Source: a virus. Taken from it: 64,000 bases of DNA. Both the position numbers and the translations under genes were made by a program. Under the pieces are notes generated by a model that worked only from the letters and a program-made list of their open reading frames with translations, was not told the origin of the DNA and did not search any database. Shown here piece by piece: positions 38,511 through 48,100 of the stretch. The stretch is from the IMG/VR virus record IMGVR_UViG_3300032245_001860, positions 186,001-250,000 of that record; one strand, 5' to 3'. Each line of letters opens with the position of its first letter. Positions within the stretch are counted from its first letter, which is position 1.

Positions 38511-39119
38511 CTATATTTTGAAAATTTTGTTTGCGCCTGTGTCCCAAACAATTGTGATGTCACCACCGTTACCACTAACTGGCATTCCAATGGCTGAATC
38601 AAAGAATGCAATAAGGTCCATTGCTGATTCATAAGAATAAGATGTAGCTTGAGTTGCAGTAGCAGCGAGTGTACTTGTGTCTCTATAAATAACAAATGCA
38701 GTGATTGCAGCTCCTGCAGCAACAGCAAGTTGTGTTGTAGATGCAAATGAAGCATTAGCAACACCGTTACCATAGTTAGTAGCTACTATACCTAAAGTAT
38801 TTGCAGCTCCAGCAACGCCACCGTATGACGCTGCAATAGATCTGTGTGCTGTTGGAATTTGGCTCAACCAAGTGATAGCATATCCAGCTCCTCCAGGAGT
38901 AGAGCCCGGGGTAGTACCATCTTCAGACGCACCACCAGCAGATGCTGCTGCAGCAGGGTTCCAAGCGTAACCAGAGTTGCCAGTTGCTGACCAGACGTAG
39001 TTTGTTGCTACACCTGCATTGATAAACATGACTTTATAGCTTGAACTATTATTCCATGCTAATGGTGCCGATTGTGTTAAAAATTTATTTCTTGCCCATG
39101 GATATAAAAAATTGCCCAT
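38511..39119 (-). CDS. Virion structural protein with C-terminal 'GGDITIVWD' box
   Basis: A 202-residue protein with AAGGAATT before the ATG. The N-terminus 'NFLYPWARNKFLTQ' and the C-terminus 'DSAIGMPVSGNGGDITIVWD' ending 'NKIFKI' match a widespread type of phage structural protein whose end reads like 'GGDI.V.WDnG.nkIFkl'. The middle is Ala-, Gly- and Ser-rich and beta-forming. Such proteins are usually encoded next to tail-fibre genes. It lies just downstream of gyrase A, 48 bases apart, in the same direction. Confidence 0.72.
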   Translation of the reverse strand: MGNFLYPWARNKFLTQSAPLAWNNSSSYKVMFINAGVATNYVWSATGNSGYAWNPAAAASAGGASEDGTTPGSTPGGAGYAITWLSQIPTAHRSIAASYGGVAGAANTLGIVATNYGNGVANASFASTTQLAVAAGAAITAFVIYRDTSTLAATATQATSYSYESAMDLIAFFDSAIGMPVSGNGGDITIVWDTGANKIFKI

Positions 39120-39167
39120 TTTTGAATTCCTTTATAAAAACTCTAATGTTTTTGTAGTTATAATTTT

Positions 39168-41684
39168 CTATTGTTGCAATGTTTCTTCCTTTGCAATTGT
39201 GTTTTCTACAACTACAAGTGTTTGCACTTTGTCTCCAGAATCTAAACCAACTATTTTACTTCCAATAGTAGTTTTTCCTTTGGAGCGAAAATCTTCTACA
39301 GACATTCTTACCATTTTTCCTTTCTGAGTCAGTACAAGAAATTCCTTTCCTTCACTAACTACAGCTGCGCAAACAATGTTTCCATTACGGTTTTTCTTTT
39401 CTGAATTAATTGTTTTGCTTCCTTTAGCATATCTTCCTGATAAAGATTTGTATTCATTTGCATCAGTTTTCTTACCAAAACCATTTTCAGTAATGACTAA
39501 TATTTCAGAACTTTCATTTCTATCCAAGACAAGCATGGAAACAATAGTATCGCTTTCTTGAAGATTCATAGCCCTTACTCCTTGACCTGCTCTACCAATA
39601 GATCTAACAATATCTTCCGAATATCTTAATGCGTATCCATTAGCTGTGATTAAGGCTATATCTTTTTCGCCATTAGTTGTTGAAACGTGAACAAGTGAAT
39701 CGTCTTCATTTAAGGTTAAAGCTTTTAGGCCTCTTTTTCTCAAACTTGTATTGTATTCTCTGATTTCACTTCTTTTTATAAGGCCATTCTTTGTAACCAT
39801 TATGAAGTACCCATCTACATCTAAAGATTTCATCGTAATAGTAGATGCTACAACTTCTTCAGGAGCTAAAGCAAGCAGATTAGCTGTATGGATGCCTTTA
39901 TTTGTTCTTGAAGACAATGGTATTTCATATCCCTTCTTCTTTAACAAATTGCCTTGATTAGTGAAAAATAAGAACAAATCATGAGTGGAGCCTACGTAAA
40001 TATCAGCAGCTTCATCTTCTTCACGACCCTTGACTGCAATTACACCCTTACCTCCACGCCCTTGAGACTTGAATGTATCAAGTGGAACTCTTTTGATGTA
40101 TCCATCTTTGGTAAGAGAAACAACAATTTGTTCTTCAGTGATCAAATCTTCATAATTGAAATCATCCATAGAAGGAACTATTTCACTGCGACGATCATCT
40201 CCAAGTTTTTCAGCGACATCAAGTTGCTCTTTAGAGATAAGGCTAAGCATTTTCTTTTCTGAAGCTAATTGAGCGCTAAGCCATTCATTTCTCTTTGTAA
40301 GTTTGGCAAATTCATCAGCCATCGAATTGACATCAAGCTTTGTAAGATTTCCTAATGTAATCTTCAAAACTGCATCAGCTTGTTCTGGAGACTTTACAAA
40401 TCCCTGTGTGATGAGTTCTTGTTGTGCCACATTCCTATCATCAGCTTCACGGATGAGTTTAATAACCGCATCAATTTTAGAGGTAATGCCAATGAGCCCA
40501 TCAAGGATATGGAGTCTTCGATTATTCTTGTCCAGTTCTGCATTGAATTTTCTCGTCAAAACATCTTTTCTATGATTCACAAATGTTTCAACTAATTTTA
40601 TTAGCGGGACATTTTCAACAACTTTCTTTCCATCCATTAGAACTGTAGAGTTTACAGAAAAGTTTGTTCTAAGGCATGTATGCTTAAGAATAAGATTGAG
40701 GACAACATTTGTATTTGCTGTTTTATGGATCCAAATTCTTACATCCATTCCTTTTTTATTTGTAAGGTTTTTGAGATTTGTAATTCCTTCAATCTTTTTG
40801 GATTCAACAAGTTCTTTTATTTCTCGACAGAAGCCTTCAGCAGACCCGCCATAAGGCAAAGCTGTAACCCGGATATATTGCTGCCCATTTCTCTCTGACT
40901 CTATTGTGTGATACCCTTCAAGTTGGACAGACCCTCTTCCAGTTGTAAAATAATTCTTTACACCTGTATTACCAAGAATCTTGCATGGCAGTGGAAAGTC
41001 AGGACCTGGAACAATTTCCATAATCTCTTCAATGTTGATATCAGGATTTTTGATATAAGCATCTATGAGTTTTGCTATTTCACGTAAGTTGTGAGGAGCC
41101 ATTGATGTAGCCCAACCAACTGCAATTCCTGAACATCCATTGACAATTAAGTTTGGAATTAATGATGGCATAACTGTTGGTTCGGTCAACTCATCATTGT
41201 AGTTTGAAACATAATCTACAACTTGGTTTGAAAGCTCAGAAACCATTTGATCACCAAAGACAGAAAACTTAGCTTCTGTATAGCGCATAGCAGCTGGTTT
41301 GTCTTCAGGAGCAGGAGAACCAAAGTTTCCCTGAGGTGAAATAAGTGGATATCTCAATGACCAATCTTGAGCCATACGAACAAGTGTAGGATAAACTACT
41401 GCTTCTCCGTGTGGGTGATAGTTACCAGATACGTCACCACAAATCTTTGCACATTTCTTTGTTTTGCCAGATGATCTCAAGTTCAAGTCATTCATGGCAA
41501 CAAGTGTCCTGCGTTGAGATGGCTTTAGTCCATCTCTGGCATCTGGTAAAGCACGATCTTCCATGACTGCAAAAGCATAATTTGTAAACCTGTCATCAAT
41601 GAGTTCAATGAACTCTTTTTCAATGACATGATCCTGCTTAACTTCAAGAGGATTTACTTCTTCAATTTTTAATTTCTTAGCCAT
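39168..41684 (-). CDS. gyrA: DNA gyrase subunit A
   Basis: An 838-residue type IIA topoisomerase subunit of near-bacterial length. The N-terminal breakage-reunion domain has the catalytic tyrosine Y135 in 'AAMRYTEAK'. The DNA-gate helix is 'GNYHPHGEAVVYPTLVRMAQ'. The positions equivalent to E. coli S83 and D87 are A95 and P99. The C-terminal half is a six-bladed-type wrapping domain starting with a GyrA box, 'QGRGGKG', near residue 540 (consensus QRRGGKG), which favours gyrase over topoisomerase IV. The 'MNDLNL' and 'KCAKICGDVSGNYHPHGE' stretch differs from the E. coli type. It overlaps gyrB by 8 bases. It probably relieves supercoiling during replication of a large genome. Confidence 0.93.
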   Translation of the reverse strand: MAKKLKIEEVNPLEVKQDHVIEKEFIELIDDRFTNYAFAVMEDRALPDARDGLKPSQRRTLVAMNDLNLRSSGKTKKCAKICGDVSGNYHPHGEAVVYPTLVRMAQDWSLRYPLISPQGNFGSPAPEDKPAAMRYTEAKFSVFGDQMVSELSNQVVDYVSNYNDELTEPTVMPSLIPNLIVNGCSGIAVGWATSMAPHNLREIAKLIDAYIKNPDINIEEIMEIVPGPDFPLPCKILGNTGVKNYFTTGRGSVQLEGYHTIESERNGQQYIRVTALPYGGSAEGFCREIKELVESKKIEGITNLKNLTNKKGMDVRIWIHKTANTNVVLNLILKHTCLRTNFSVNSTVLMDGKKVVENVPLIKLVETFVNHRKDVLTRKFNAELDKNNRRLHILDGLIGITSKIDAVIKLIREADDRNVAQQELITQGFVKSPEQADAVLKITLGNLTKLDVNSMADEFAKLTKRNEWLSAQLASEKKMLSLISKEQLDVAEKLGDDRRSEIVPSMDDFNYEDLITEEQIVVSLTKDGYIKRVPLDTFKSQGRGGKGVIAVKGREEDEAADIYVGSTHDLFLFFTNQGNLLKKKGYEIPLSSRTNKGIHTANLLALAPEEVVASTITMKSLDVDGYFIMVTKNGLIKRSEIREYNTSLRKRGLKALTLNEDDSLVHVSTTNGEKDIALITANGYALRYSEDIVRSIGRAGQGVRAMNLQESDTIVSMLVLDRNESSEILVITENGFGKKTDANEYKSLSGRYAKGSKTINSEKKNRNGNIVCAAVVSEGKEFLVLTQKGKMVRMSVEDFRSKGKTTIGSKIVGLDSGDKVQTLVVVENTIAKEETLQQ

Positions 41685-43803
41685 GATTTTCTACCAATCT
41701 CTTTGCGGACTTCTGAATAATATGCTCTTTGCGTGGAGCGACTTCACTTCCCATTAATACATTCAAAATTCTTGATGCTTCTTCAACGTCATCAACAGTT
41801 ACCTTGATAATTTGTCTCTTACCAATTTCCATTGTTGTTGTGCCAAGTTCATCAGCATCCATTTCACCCAGACCTTTGAATCTTGTTACTTCTATTTTAT
41901 CACCATACTTCTTTCTGTAACCCTCAAGTTCAGCATCAGTGTGGATATAAAACTTATCATTTTTTACATTGACTCTATATAATGGTGGTTTTGCAATATA
42001 TAGATGGCCTTCTGTAATTAGGGGTCTCATAAATCTATAGAAGAAAGTCATTAAAAGTGTGGCTATATGAGCACCATCATCATCAGCATCAGTCATAATA
42101 ACAATCTTGCCATATCTTAGGTCTTTAAGATTAAAATCATCACGAATTCCAGTTCCAACTGCTGAAATAATTGCAGCAACTTCTTCGTTTTGCATCAACT
42201 TGGCATAATCATTCTTTTCAGGATTAATGATTTTTCCACGAATGGGCATGACTGCTTGATACTCAGGATCTCTACCACCCTTGCAAGAACCAGCAGCAGA
42301 ATCACCTTCAACAATATAAAGTTCTGTTGAAACTGAATCTTCTGAATTACAATCAGAAAGTTTTCCAGGAAGAGAGCCAGATCTACCTAAAAATCCTTGT
42401 CTTTTTATAGACTCAGAAGCTCTTTTTGCTGCTGCTCTTGCTTTAGCTGCTCTGAGTGCTCTTTCCGCAATACTTTTTACAATGGTAGGGTTTTTTTCAA
42501 AGAATTCTGTGAGGGCTTCAGAAAACAATCTGTTAACCACACCTTCAACCTCTTGAGAACCGAGTTTACCCTTTGTTTGACCTTCAAATTGAGGCTGAGG
42601 TAAACGAACAGAAACAATAGCAACAATACCTTCACGAATATCCTCTCCAGTTAGATTAGTATCCTTTTCCTTGAGAACATTTGATGATCTGGCAAATTGG
42701 TTGACAACTCTGGTGATACATGTCTTAAATCCACTTAGATGAGTTCCGCCATCAGAAGTATAGATATTGTTAGCATATGTATAGATTGTTTCATCGTCTT
42801 CGTCACTATATTGAAATGCTACCTGAACATTTACTTTTCCTGACTTATTGTCAAAGAAGAAAGGTTTTACAGGATACACATTTGATCTTGAATTAGCAAG
42901 ATAAGAAACATAATCTGCAATACCACCTTCAAAGAAAAATTCTTCTTTTGTTCCGGTGTTTTCATTCTTGTAGCAAATTTGTAATCCGCCATTAAGGTAA
43001 GCAGTTTCTCTCAATCTTCTTACTAATACATTTTCATCAAATTGAATATTTTTATATGAGTGATTAAACCAAGAGTTATATGCTTCAGTGTAAATATTGT
43101 CTGCGTAATTCATTGACTTGAAACATTCTGAGAAAATATTTAAGTCAACAGGTCCAGAAATAAGGGCTTTTCTCCATTTTCCAGAACATTCAGCAAATTT
43201 TTCATCAATATCAAAATCATCAACAAGGACTTCTCGGAAAGCGTCTTCTACTGCAAACTGACCAAAAATATTATGATCAGGAGTAAAAGTAATCTTAGTT
43301 CCTGTTGAAGTAGATGTTCCACTTTCTGTGACTTGAGATACAGGAATGCCCCTGTCAAAGCTTAGTTGATATTTCTTCTTATCGCGAGAAACTTCAACAT
43401 CAAGTCTTACAGAAAGAAAGTTCACACAGGAAGCACCAACACCATGCAAACCGCCAGATGCTTCGTAGCCTGAACCATCGTCACCAAACTTACCACCTGC
43501 ATGCAATTCAGTAAGAACAATTTCAAGAGTAGATCGCTTTTTGGGATCTTCTTGTTTTACTGCTACAGGAATGCCACGACCATTATCAATTATGGTAACA
43601 GATCGGTTATCTTTTGAAACTACAACATCAATCTTTGAACAATGACCTGCCATATGTTCATCAACAGAGTTGTCTAAAATTTCCCAAACAAGATGATGTA
43701 GACCCTTTTTACCAGTATCACCAATATACATAGCAGGGCGTGTACGCACTGCTTCTTGGCTTTCCAAAATTTGAATGGAATTTTCGTTGTATTGATTTGC
43801 CAT
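41677..43803 (-). CDS. gyrB: DNA gyrase subunit B
   Basis: A 708-residue protein with AAGGAAA 6 bases before the ATG. The GHKL ATPase has E41 in 'VWEILDN', 'DNGRGIP' from D73, and 'GGLHGVGAS' near 117-125, with K411 in the 'GQTK' loop. The TOPRIM domain has 'EGDSA' at 499-503 and 'DADDD' at 572-576. Compared with ordinary GyrB, an extra segment of about 70-80 residues (roughly 185-255) lies before 'RRLRETAYLNGG', at the ATPase/transducer junction. The C-terminus lacks the large Gram-negative insertion. It forms the ATP-driven subunit with GyrA, with which it is translationally coupled. A promoter nested in the upstream terminator is described separately. Confidence 0.94.
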   Translation of the reverse strand: MANQYNENSIQILESQEAVRTRPAMYIGDTGKKGLHHLVWEILDNSVDEHMAGHCSKIDVVVSKDNRSVTIIDNGRGIPVAVKQEDPKKRSTLEIVLTELHAGGKFGDDGSGYEASGGLHGVGASCVNFLSVRLDVEVSRDKKKYQLSFDRGIPVSQVTESGTSTSTGTKITFTPDHNIFGQFAVEDAFREVLVDDFDIDEKFAECSGKWRKALISGPVDLNIFSECFKSMNYADNIYTEAYNSWFNHSYKNIQFDENVLVRRLRETAYLNGGLQICYKNENTGTKEEFFFEGGIADYVSYLANSRSNVYPVKPFFFDNKSGKVNVQVAFQYSDEDDETIYTYANNIYTSDGGTHLSGFKTCITRVVNQFARSSNVLKEKDTNLTGEDIREGIVAIVSVRLPQPQFEGQTKGKLGSQEVEGVVNRLFSEALTEFFEKNPTIVKSIAERALRAAKARAAAKRASESIKRQGFLGRSGSLPGKLSDCNSEDSVSTELYIVEGDSAAGSCKGGRDPEYQAVMPIRGKIINPEKNDYAKLMQNEEVAAIISAVGTGIRDDFNLKDLRYGKIVIMTDADDDGAHIATLLMTFFYRFMRPLITEGHLYIAKPPLYRVNVKNDKFYIHTDAELEGYRKKYGDKIEVTRFKGLGEMDADELGTTTMEIGKRQIIKVTVDDVEEASRILNVLMGSEVAPRKEHIIQKSAKRLVENHG

Positions 43804-43821
43804 TTGCTTTCCTTAGGGCAT

Positions 43822-43854
43822 AAAAAAATGCTGTGATTAGAATACCACAGCATT
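43822..43854 (-). terminator. Terminator between the 43886-44551 gene and gyrB
   Basis: AATGCTGTG (43827-43835) pairs with CACAGCATT (43846-43854) around a 10-base loop. On the minus strand the stem runs into seven T (43828-43822). It should end transcripts coming from 44551 and above. Confidence 0.75.
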
Positions 43855-43880
43855 ATACCCAAATTTGCCTTTTTTAGCAA
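43852..43880 (-). promoter_or_regulatory. gyrB promoter overlapping the terminator
   Basis: On the minus strand TTGCTA (43880-43875) and a perfect TATAAT (43857-43852) are separated by 17 bases. The predicted start, about 43845, falls at the loop of the terminator hairpin. New transcripts would lack the first arm and escape termination. Confidence 0.55.
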
Positions 43881-43885
43881 CTTAA

Positions 43886-44551
43886 TTACAGGACTCGATC
43901 AGCTAATCGATAAAACCCCAATTCATCCAATAAATTTGAAATTCTTACCATATTTTTGTAATGTTGGCTTGCCATAGCTCCACCGCCACCGGCAGGGGCT
44001 TCTTTTGATTTTGCTTTAGAAATTCCAAAAGAAATTGCTTTAACAGCTTGCATAATATTATCAAGTGTGACAGGAATTTCTAATGTGTCAAGTGTTTTTC
44101 CAGCTGGCAATCTTTTCCATCTTTCGTTTCTTGTTGCTTTGATTTCTTCATCGTCAACTTGCTTATCAGGAAGTCTTTCGCCTTTTTTCCATTCATCTAT
44201 TCCACTAAGTTTATTACCGCCATACATTTGGAATATTACATTAGCAATTTCTTCTTCAGAAGTTGATCCAACATTAGATGATGAAGAGAGTATTTCGGAA
44301 AGTTTTTTCTGTAACTCGGCATCTTTTAAAATCATACCAAGATTTTCAAGTGGATAAGGCACACCTTGAGCAGATGTAGTATCAACTGGACCAGTAGCTC
44401 CGCCAGCAGGTGCTGGCATTCCAGGCATTGGTGGCATGGCCCCCATACCCATATCCATAGGTGGAGGAGCTGCACCTACAGTTGGATCTGGAGGTGGGGC
44501 AGCAGCTGCTGCAGGGTCAGCCTGAGCTATTCTTTTAATTACGGTTTTCAT
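43886..44551 (-). CDS. Pro/Ala/Met-rich structural-type protein with C-terminal LDxxGxYxxAD motif
   Basis: A 221-residue protein whose ATG overlaps the previous stop (TAATG). It starts 'MKTVIKRIAQ', then has a low-complexity Pro, Ala and Met segment to about residue 60. A folded middle follows ('LENLGMILKDAELQKKLSEI', 'EEEIANVIFQMYGGNKL'). It ends 'ISNLLDELGFYRLADRVL', a motif seen again at the start of the 59695 and 62517 (minus) genes. The N-terminal 'IAQ' tag also recurs in other genes. This points to a family of virion or assembly proteins, but the function is unknown. Confidence 0.7.
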   Translation of the reverse strand: MKTVIKRIAQADPAAAAAPPPDPTVGAAPPPMDMGMGAMPPMPGMPAPAGGATGPVDTTSAQGVPYPLENLGMILKDAELQKKLSEILSSSSNVGSTSEEEIANVIFQMYGGNKLSGIDEWKKGERLPDKQVDDEEIKATRNERWKRLPAGKTLDTLEIPVTLDNIMQAVKAISFGISKAKSKEAPAGGGGAMASQHYKNMVRISNLLDELGFYRLADRVL

Positions 44552-45033
44552 TATCTGATAGGTGCAGAAATAAAGTCAGATCTATGTTTGCCAGCACCAG
44601 GTGTTATAAGCGCTTCTGAAGTTTGTTGTGCATTCTCAAGTTTTTGTTCAGAATCTGGTTCATCTTTTTCAGGATCGAAATCTAAATAATCTAAAACATC
44701 TGGATTTAATACTTCTTGCAATCCCCATTTAGATTTAGCATTTTCAGCAACTTTTCTTAAAGCTTGACCAGAGCTTAAGCCTTTTACATCGATATATTCT
44801 TCAGAGTAATCATCCCATTCATTGAGACTTGCCATTGCTTTAAGAATAGCATCATTCATACGAGCTTGTATTGTTCTTTCATCAAGTTTTTTTGCAAGTC
44901 TTAAATTTCTGTGTGCTGACTTGAACATAGAAGCAGCATGTGCAATAATCTTACTTTGCTCTTCTCTACTGAATGCATTTTTTGGGTCAATTTCTCTAAG
45001 CAATGTATGTAGTTGCTGTTCAATATTTTGCAT
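44551..45033 (-). CDS. Helical protein of unknown function
   Basis: A 160-residue protein with an AAGAGAG-type site upstream. The first half is helical and charged ('MQNIEQQLHTLLREIDPKN', 'EEQSKIIAHAASMFKSAHRN'). The second half contains 'DPEKDEPDSEQK' and a flexible tail 'TPGAGKHRSDFISAPIR'. It precedes the Pro/Met-rich gene with a one-base overlap and follows the 1951-residue gene after a 68-base gap. No family is recognised. It may be an assembly or scaffold component of the same structural operon. Confidence 0.68.
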   Translation of the reverse strand: MQNIEQQLHTLLREIDPKNAFSREEQSKIIAHAASMFKSAHRNLRLAKKLDERTIQARMNDAILKAMASLNEWDDYSEEYIDVKGLSSGQALRKVAENAKSKWGLQEVLNPDVLDYLDFDPEKDEPDSEQKLENAQQTSEALITPGAGKHRSDFISAPIR

Positions 45034-45101
45034 ATGAATACTCTCTTAAAAAACAATCGTTAATATTTTATTTATCAACAGCAGAAGTGTTACCTTTTAT
45101 T

Positions 45102-48100
45102 TTAGTCTTCTACAGTTTTATATTCTACTTTAAAATTTATATTCCTGATTTTTCCATTTGTTGTTAGGTTATTATTTGATAACGAATCAGATGTTGGAAT
45201 TTTTACAGCTATTGCAAATCTATTACTATTAGCAGTTGAATATTTATCGATTTTAGCTGATCCCAAATAAAATGCATTATCTATATTATTGCCTAAAAGT
45301 TGCCATGTATTTGGATTGGAATTATATAGTCCATCTTTGTCTACTGAAATCCATTGTATAGAATCAGTTCCAATGATGTATTCAGACAATTGTGAATAGG
45401 TTATTGTTCTTGGCAAACCTAATTTAATTCTCCAAATTGTTGCTTCGTTTGTTGTTCCACTCGTAACATAAACTGTCAATTGAGGTTTTACTTCCGAATC
45501 TGAATTTAAATCTTCTGCTCTGGCCCATGCATATTCAGCTCCTGAACCAGTGACAACATATATTCCATTTTGAGATTTATTTGAATCTTGATTTTTAACT
45601 AAAATTCTGTAGCCTTTTTCAAGAATTACACCATCAACAGTAGAAGGTGGATTTGAAAGATTGATGTCGGTGTTACTTGATGTTGTAGCGCAGTTGCAAT
45701 CACTTAATTTATTGTTTAGATTTACTCTTGCCCAATACAGAGAAGAGTTGCCAATACTTGGAGTACCACTTTCATCAAAAACAAGAGCGTAATATCCAGT
45801 AGATGCTAAACCAGATGTTACATAACATTTTTTACTGATAGTTATTTCTGAGGATTCATCTAAATTTTCGTGTCTTGACAAATAATATGAAATATTAGAA
45901 TCAGCTTTATAAATGCCATTTTCTTTGTCATTTGATTGACTAAGCAATAGAATAGTTTGACCTAAAAATATAGATGGATCTGTGAAAGAACTAACCAAAG
46001 AAGTGTTAAAATTTATAATTTTGGTACAAGGGGAATAATTTGCAATCTTATTTCTTTCAAACCAGTCAATATTATCAGATCCAAGAGTCGCATTACTTGG
46101 ATTAAAATACAATTCATATTGTTTTGATGAGTTAAGATCTACAACATAACAAGATGTAATTGAAAAACCAGCAGTATATGTTCCACTTCCTGCGGGTACT
46201 CTTGAATAAATTGGAGCTATATTCTTAGTAAATCTACCGACATATTTTTCATTTGAAGTAGTTTGAGATAGCAAAAGCACTTTGTCATCTGCAGCAAGTG
46301 TCACATTGTCTATAGAATCTGGGAAAGCAGTAGTAAGAGCTAATCCACTATAATTTGTAAATGTTGCAGCTTTGACATCAATAGTTTGTCCATACCCTGA
46401 CTTAATCCAGTTTATTGATGTGTTTCCACTTGTAGTACCAATAGAATATGGAGTGGTTGATGGCAAAATTAATTCATATGTTGTATTACCATAAACAATT
46501 CTACCTAATGCTTTTATGTCTGAAGCACTTGAAAAATCACCGCTTCTTGATAGTTTATAGACAGGATTGCTGTATACTGAATAAATTCCATTTTGTTTTT
46601 TGTTAGTTTGGTCCTTGGCTAATACAAGATCATTGACTGCCGGACTATAAGAGTTTATTATTCCTCCAAAGTCACTAAAATCAGTTATAGCAGTTCCTGT
46701 TGAAATATTGCATGAATAAATATCAACACTTTCGTAATCATACCAAGTTTTATTTCCATCAGAGCGTGAAGTGTTATTTGGATTGTAATGTAAGAAGTAT
46801 TTAGATGCACCATATAACACATTTAATGGTGTTAGTGGATTAGTGAAATTAGTATCATATGAAAGTGTTACAGGTGTATAGCCAAGGTTAGCAAATTTAT
46901 ATAATTTTTGATCTCTTTTACCAGCTTTATTGTGCTTAATGAGAACGTCTTTATCATTGTAATATGATGTTTGAAGTGTCGTGCCAAGTCCAACTTCATT
47001 ATTGCTTAAGACTAAAACATTTTGATCAGATAAAAGATTAAGTGATTGGAACCATTTATCTATTGTGAATCCAGAACCAGATGAAATTGCTTTTTCTAAG
47101 TAAAGAGTTCCAGTAAATAATCCTAATGTTTCTCCAGTACCAGGCATGTAAATATTTGATTCAAAATAAGATGCTGTAAATGCAGAACCTACTTTTTTGT
47201 AATATCCATCTGAAGACAATCTTGATGTAAAGAAATAATCATTATTGTCAGAGACTTCAACAATTTTATCTACATCTAATTTGTAGGATTTATTTTCATC
47301 GTAAATTTTATACCAATGATTTCTATCAGTATTATATTTTGATTCAGTTGTAGTACCTAAGCCAGAAGTGTTCGAAATTTGGAAATAAATATTATCTGGC
47401 GTGTATTTGTGTTGAGTTATAGATGTTCCTGAATTTATGAAATATTTTTGATCAAGAACTTGCTCAACTGTGAAATATCTATTTAAAAGTGATTTTTGTT
47501 GTTCATTGTATCTTGGAGTATTAAAATCAGAATACAAGAAAACATGCAAAGTGTCAGTTGAAGAGGTGGCAAATCCTGAATAAGGAGCTATATATCCAAA
47601 TTGGGGATTTAAGTCAAAATCAATTTGATTGTAAAATGAGGTTTTGTTCCCTTGAGCATCTACAACAAATACATCTACACTTGGATAATTATTTTCACTC
47701 CAATAATATGTGTCTGATGTTCCTGCCTTTACTAAATGAATTGCAGCGTCAAAAATTGTATCACCTGGAGCTATTTCAAGATTTTTGAAATAGTCAATAT
47801 GACCATCAGTTACATTTTGTTTTACTCTTCTTAGATAATAAGTCCAAGTATTTGGATTAATGTGAACAATTTGATAGATTCCATTTACGTGATTTGGTAA
47901 TCCAGAATTCCAGACATCTTCATTGCTGTCTTGGTAAATTACCCTGTCACCAATTTCATAAAAATATATGACAGAAGGATCAGTTAATATTGTGTATAGC
48001 TGACTGCCTCTATTTACTGTCAGCATATCTCCATCAACTGTGTCTTTATTTTGAAGATCTCCAGCAATGAAGTGTTGTATAGGAGCTAAACTTGGGAAGT

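Noticed and set aside
38498-38773. 91-codon minus-strand frame rich in Leu, Gln and His
   Set aside because: Out-of-frame shadow of the 38511-39119 structural gene with low-complexity composition and no ribosome site.
20749-43803. The window as bacterial chromosome because it has gyrA, gyrB, dnaK and dnaJ
   Set aside because: These genes are embedded in long runs of virion-type genes with no metabolic, ribosomal or tRNA genes. Large phages are known to carry them. A prophage cannot be fully excluded.
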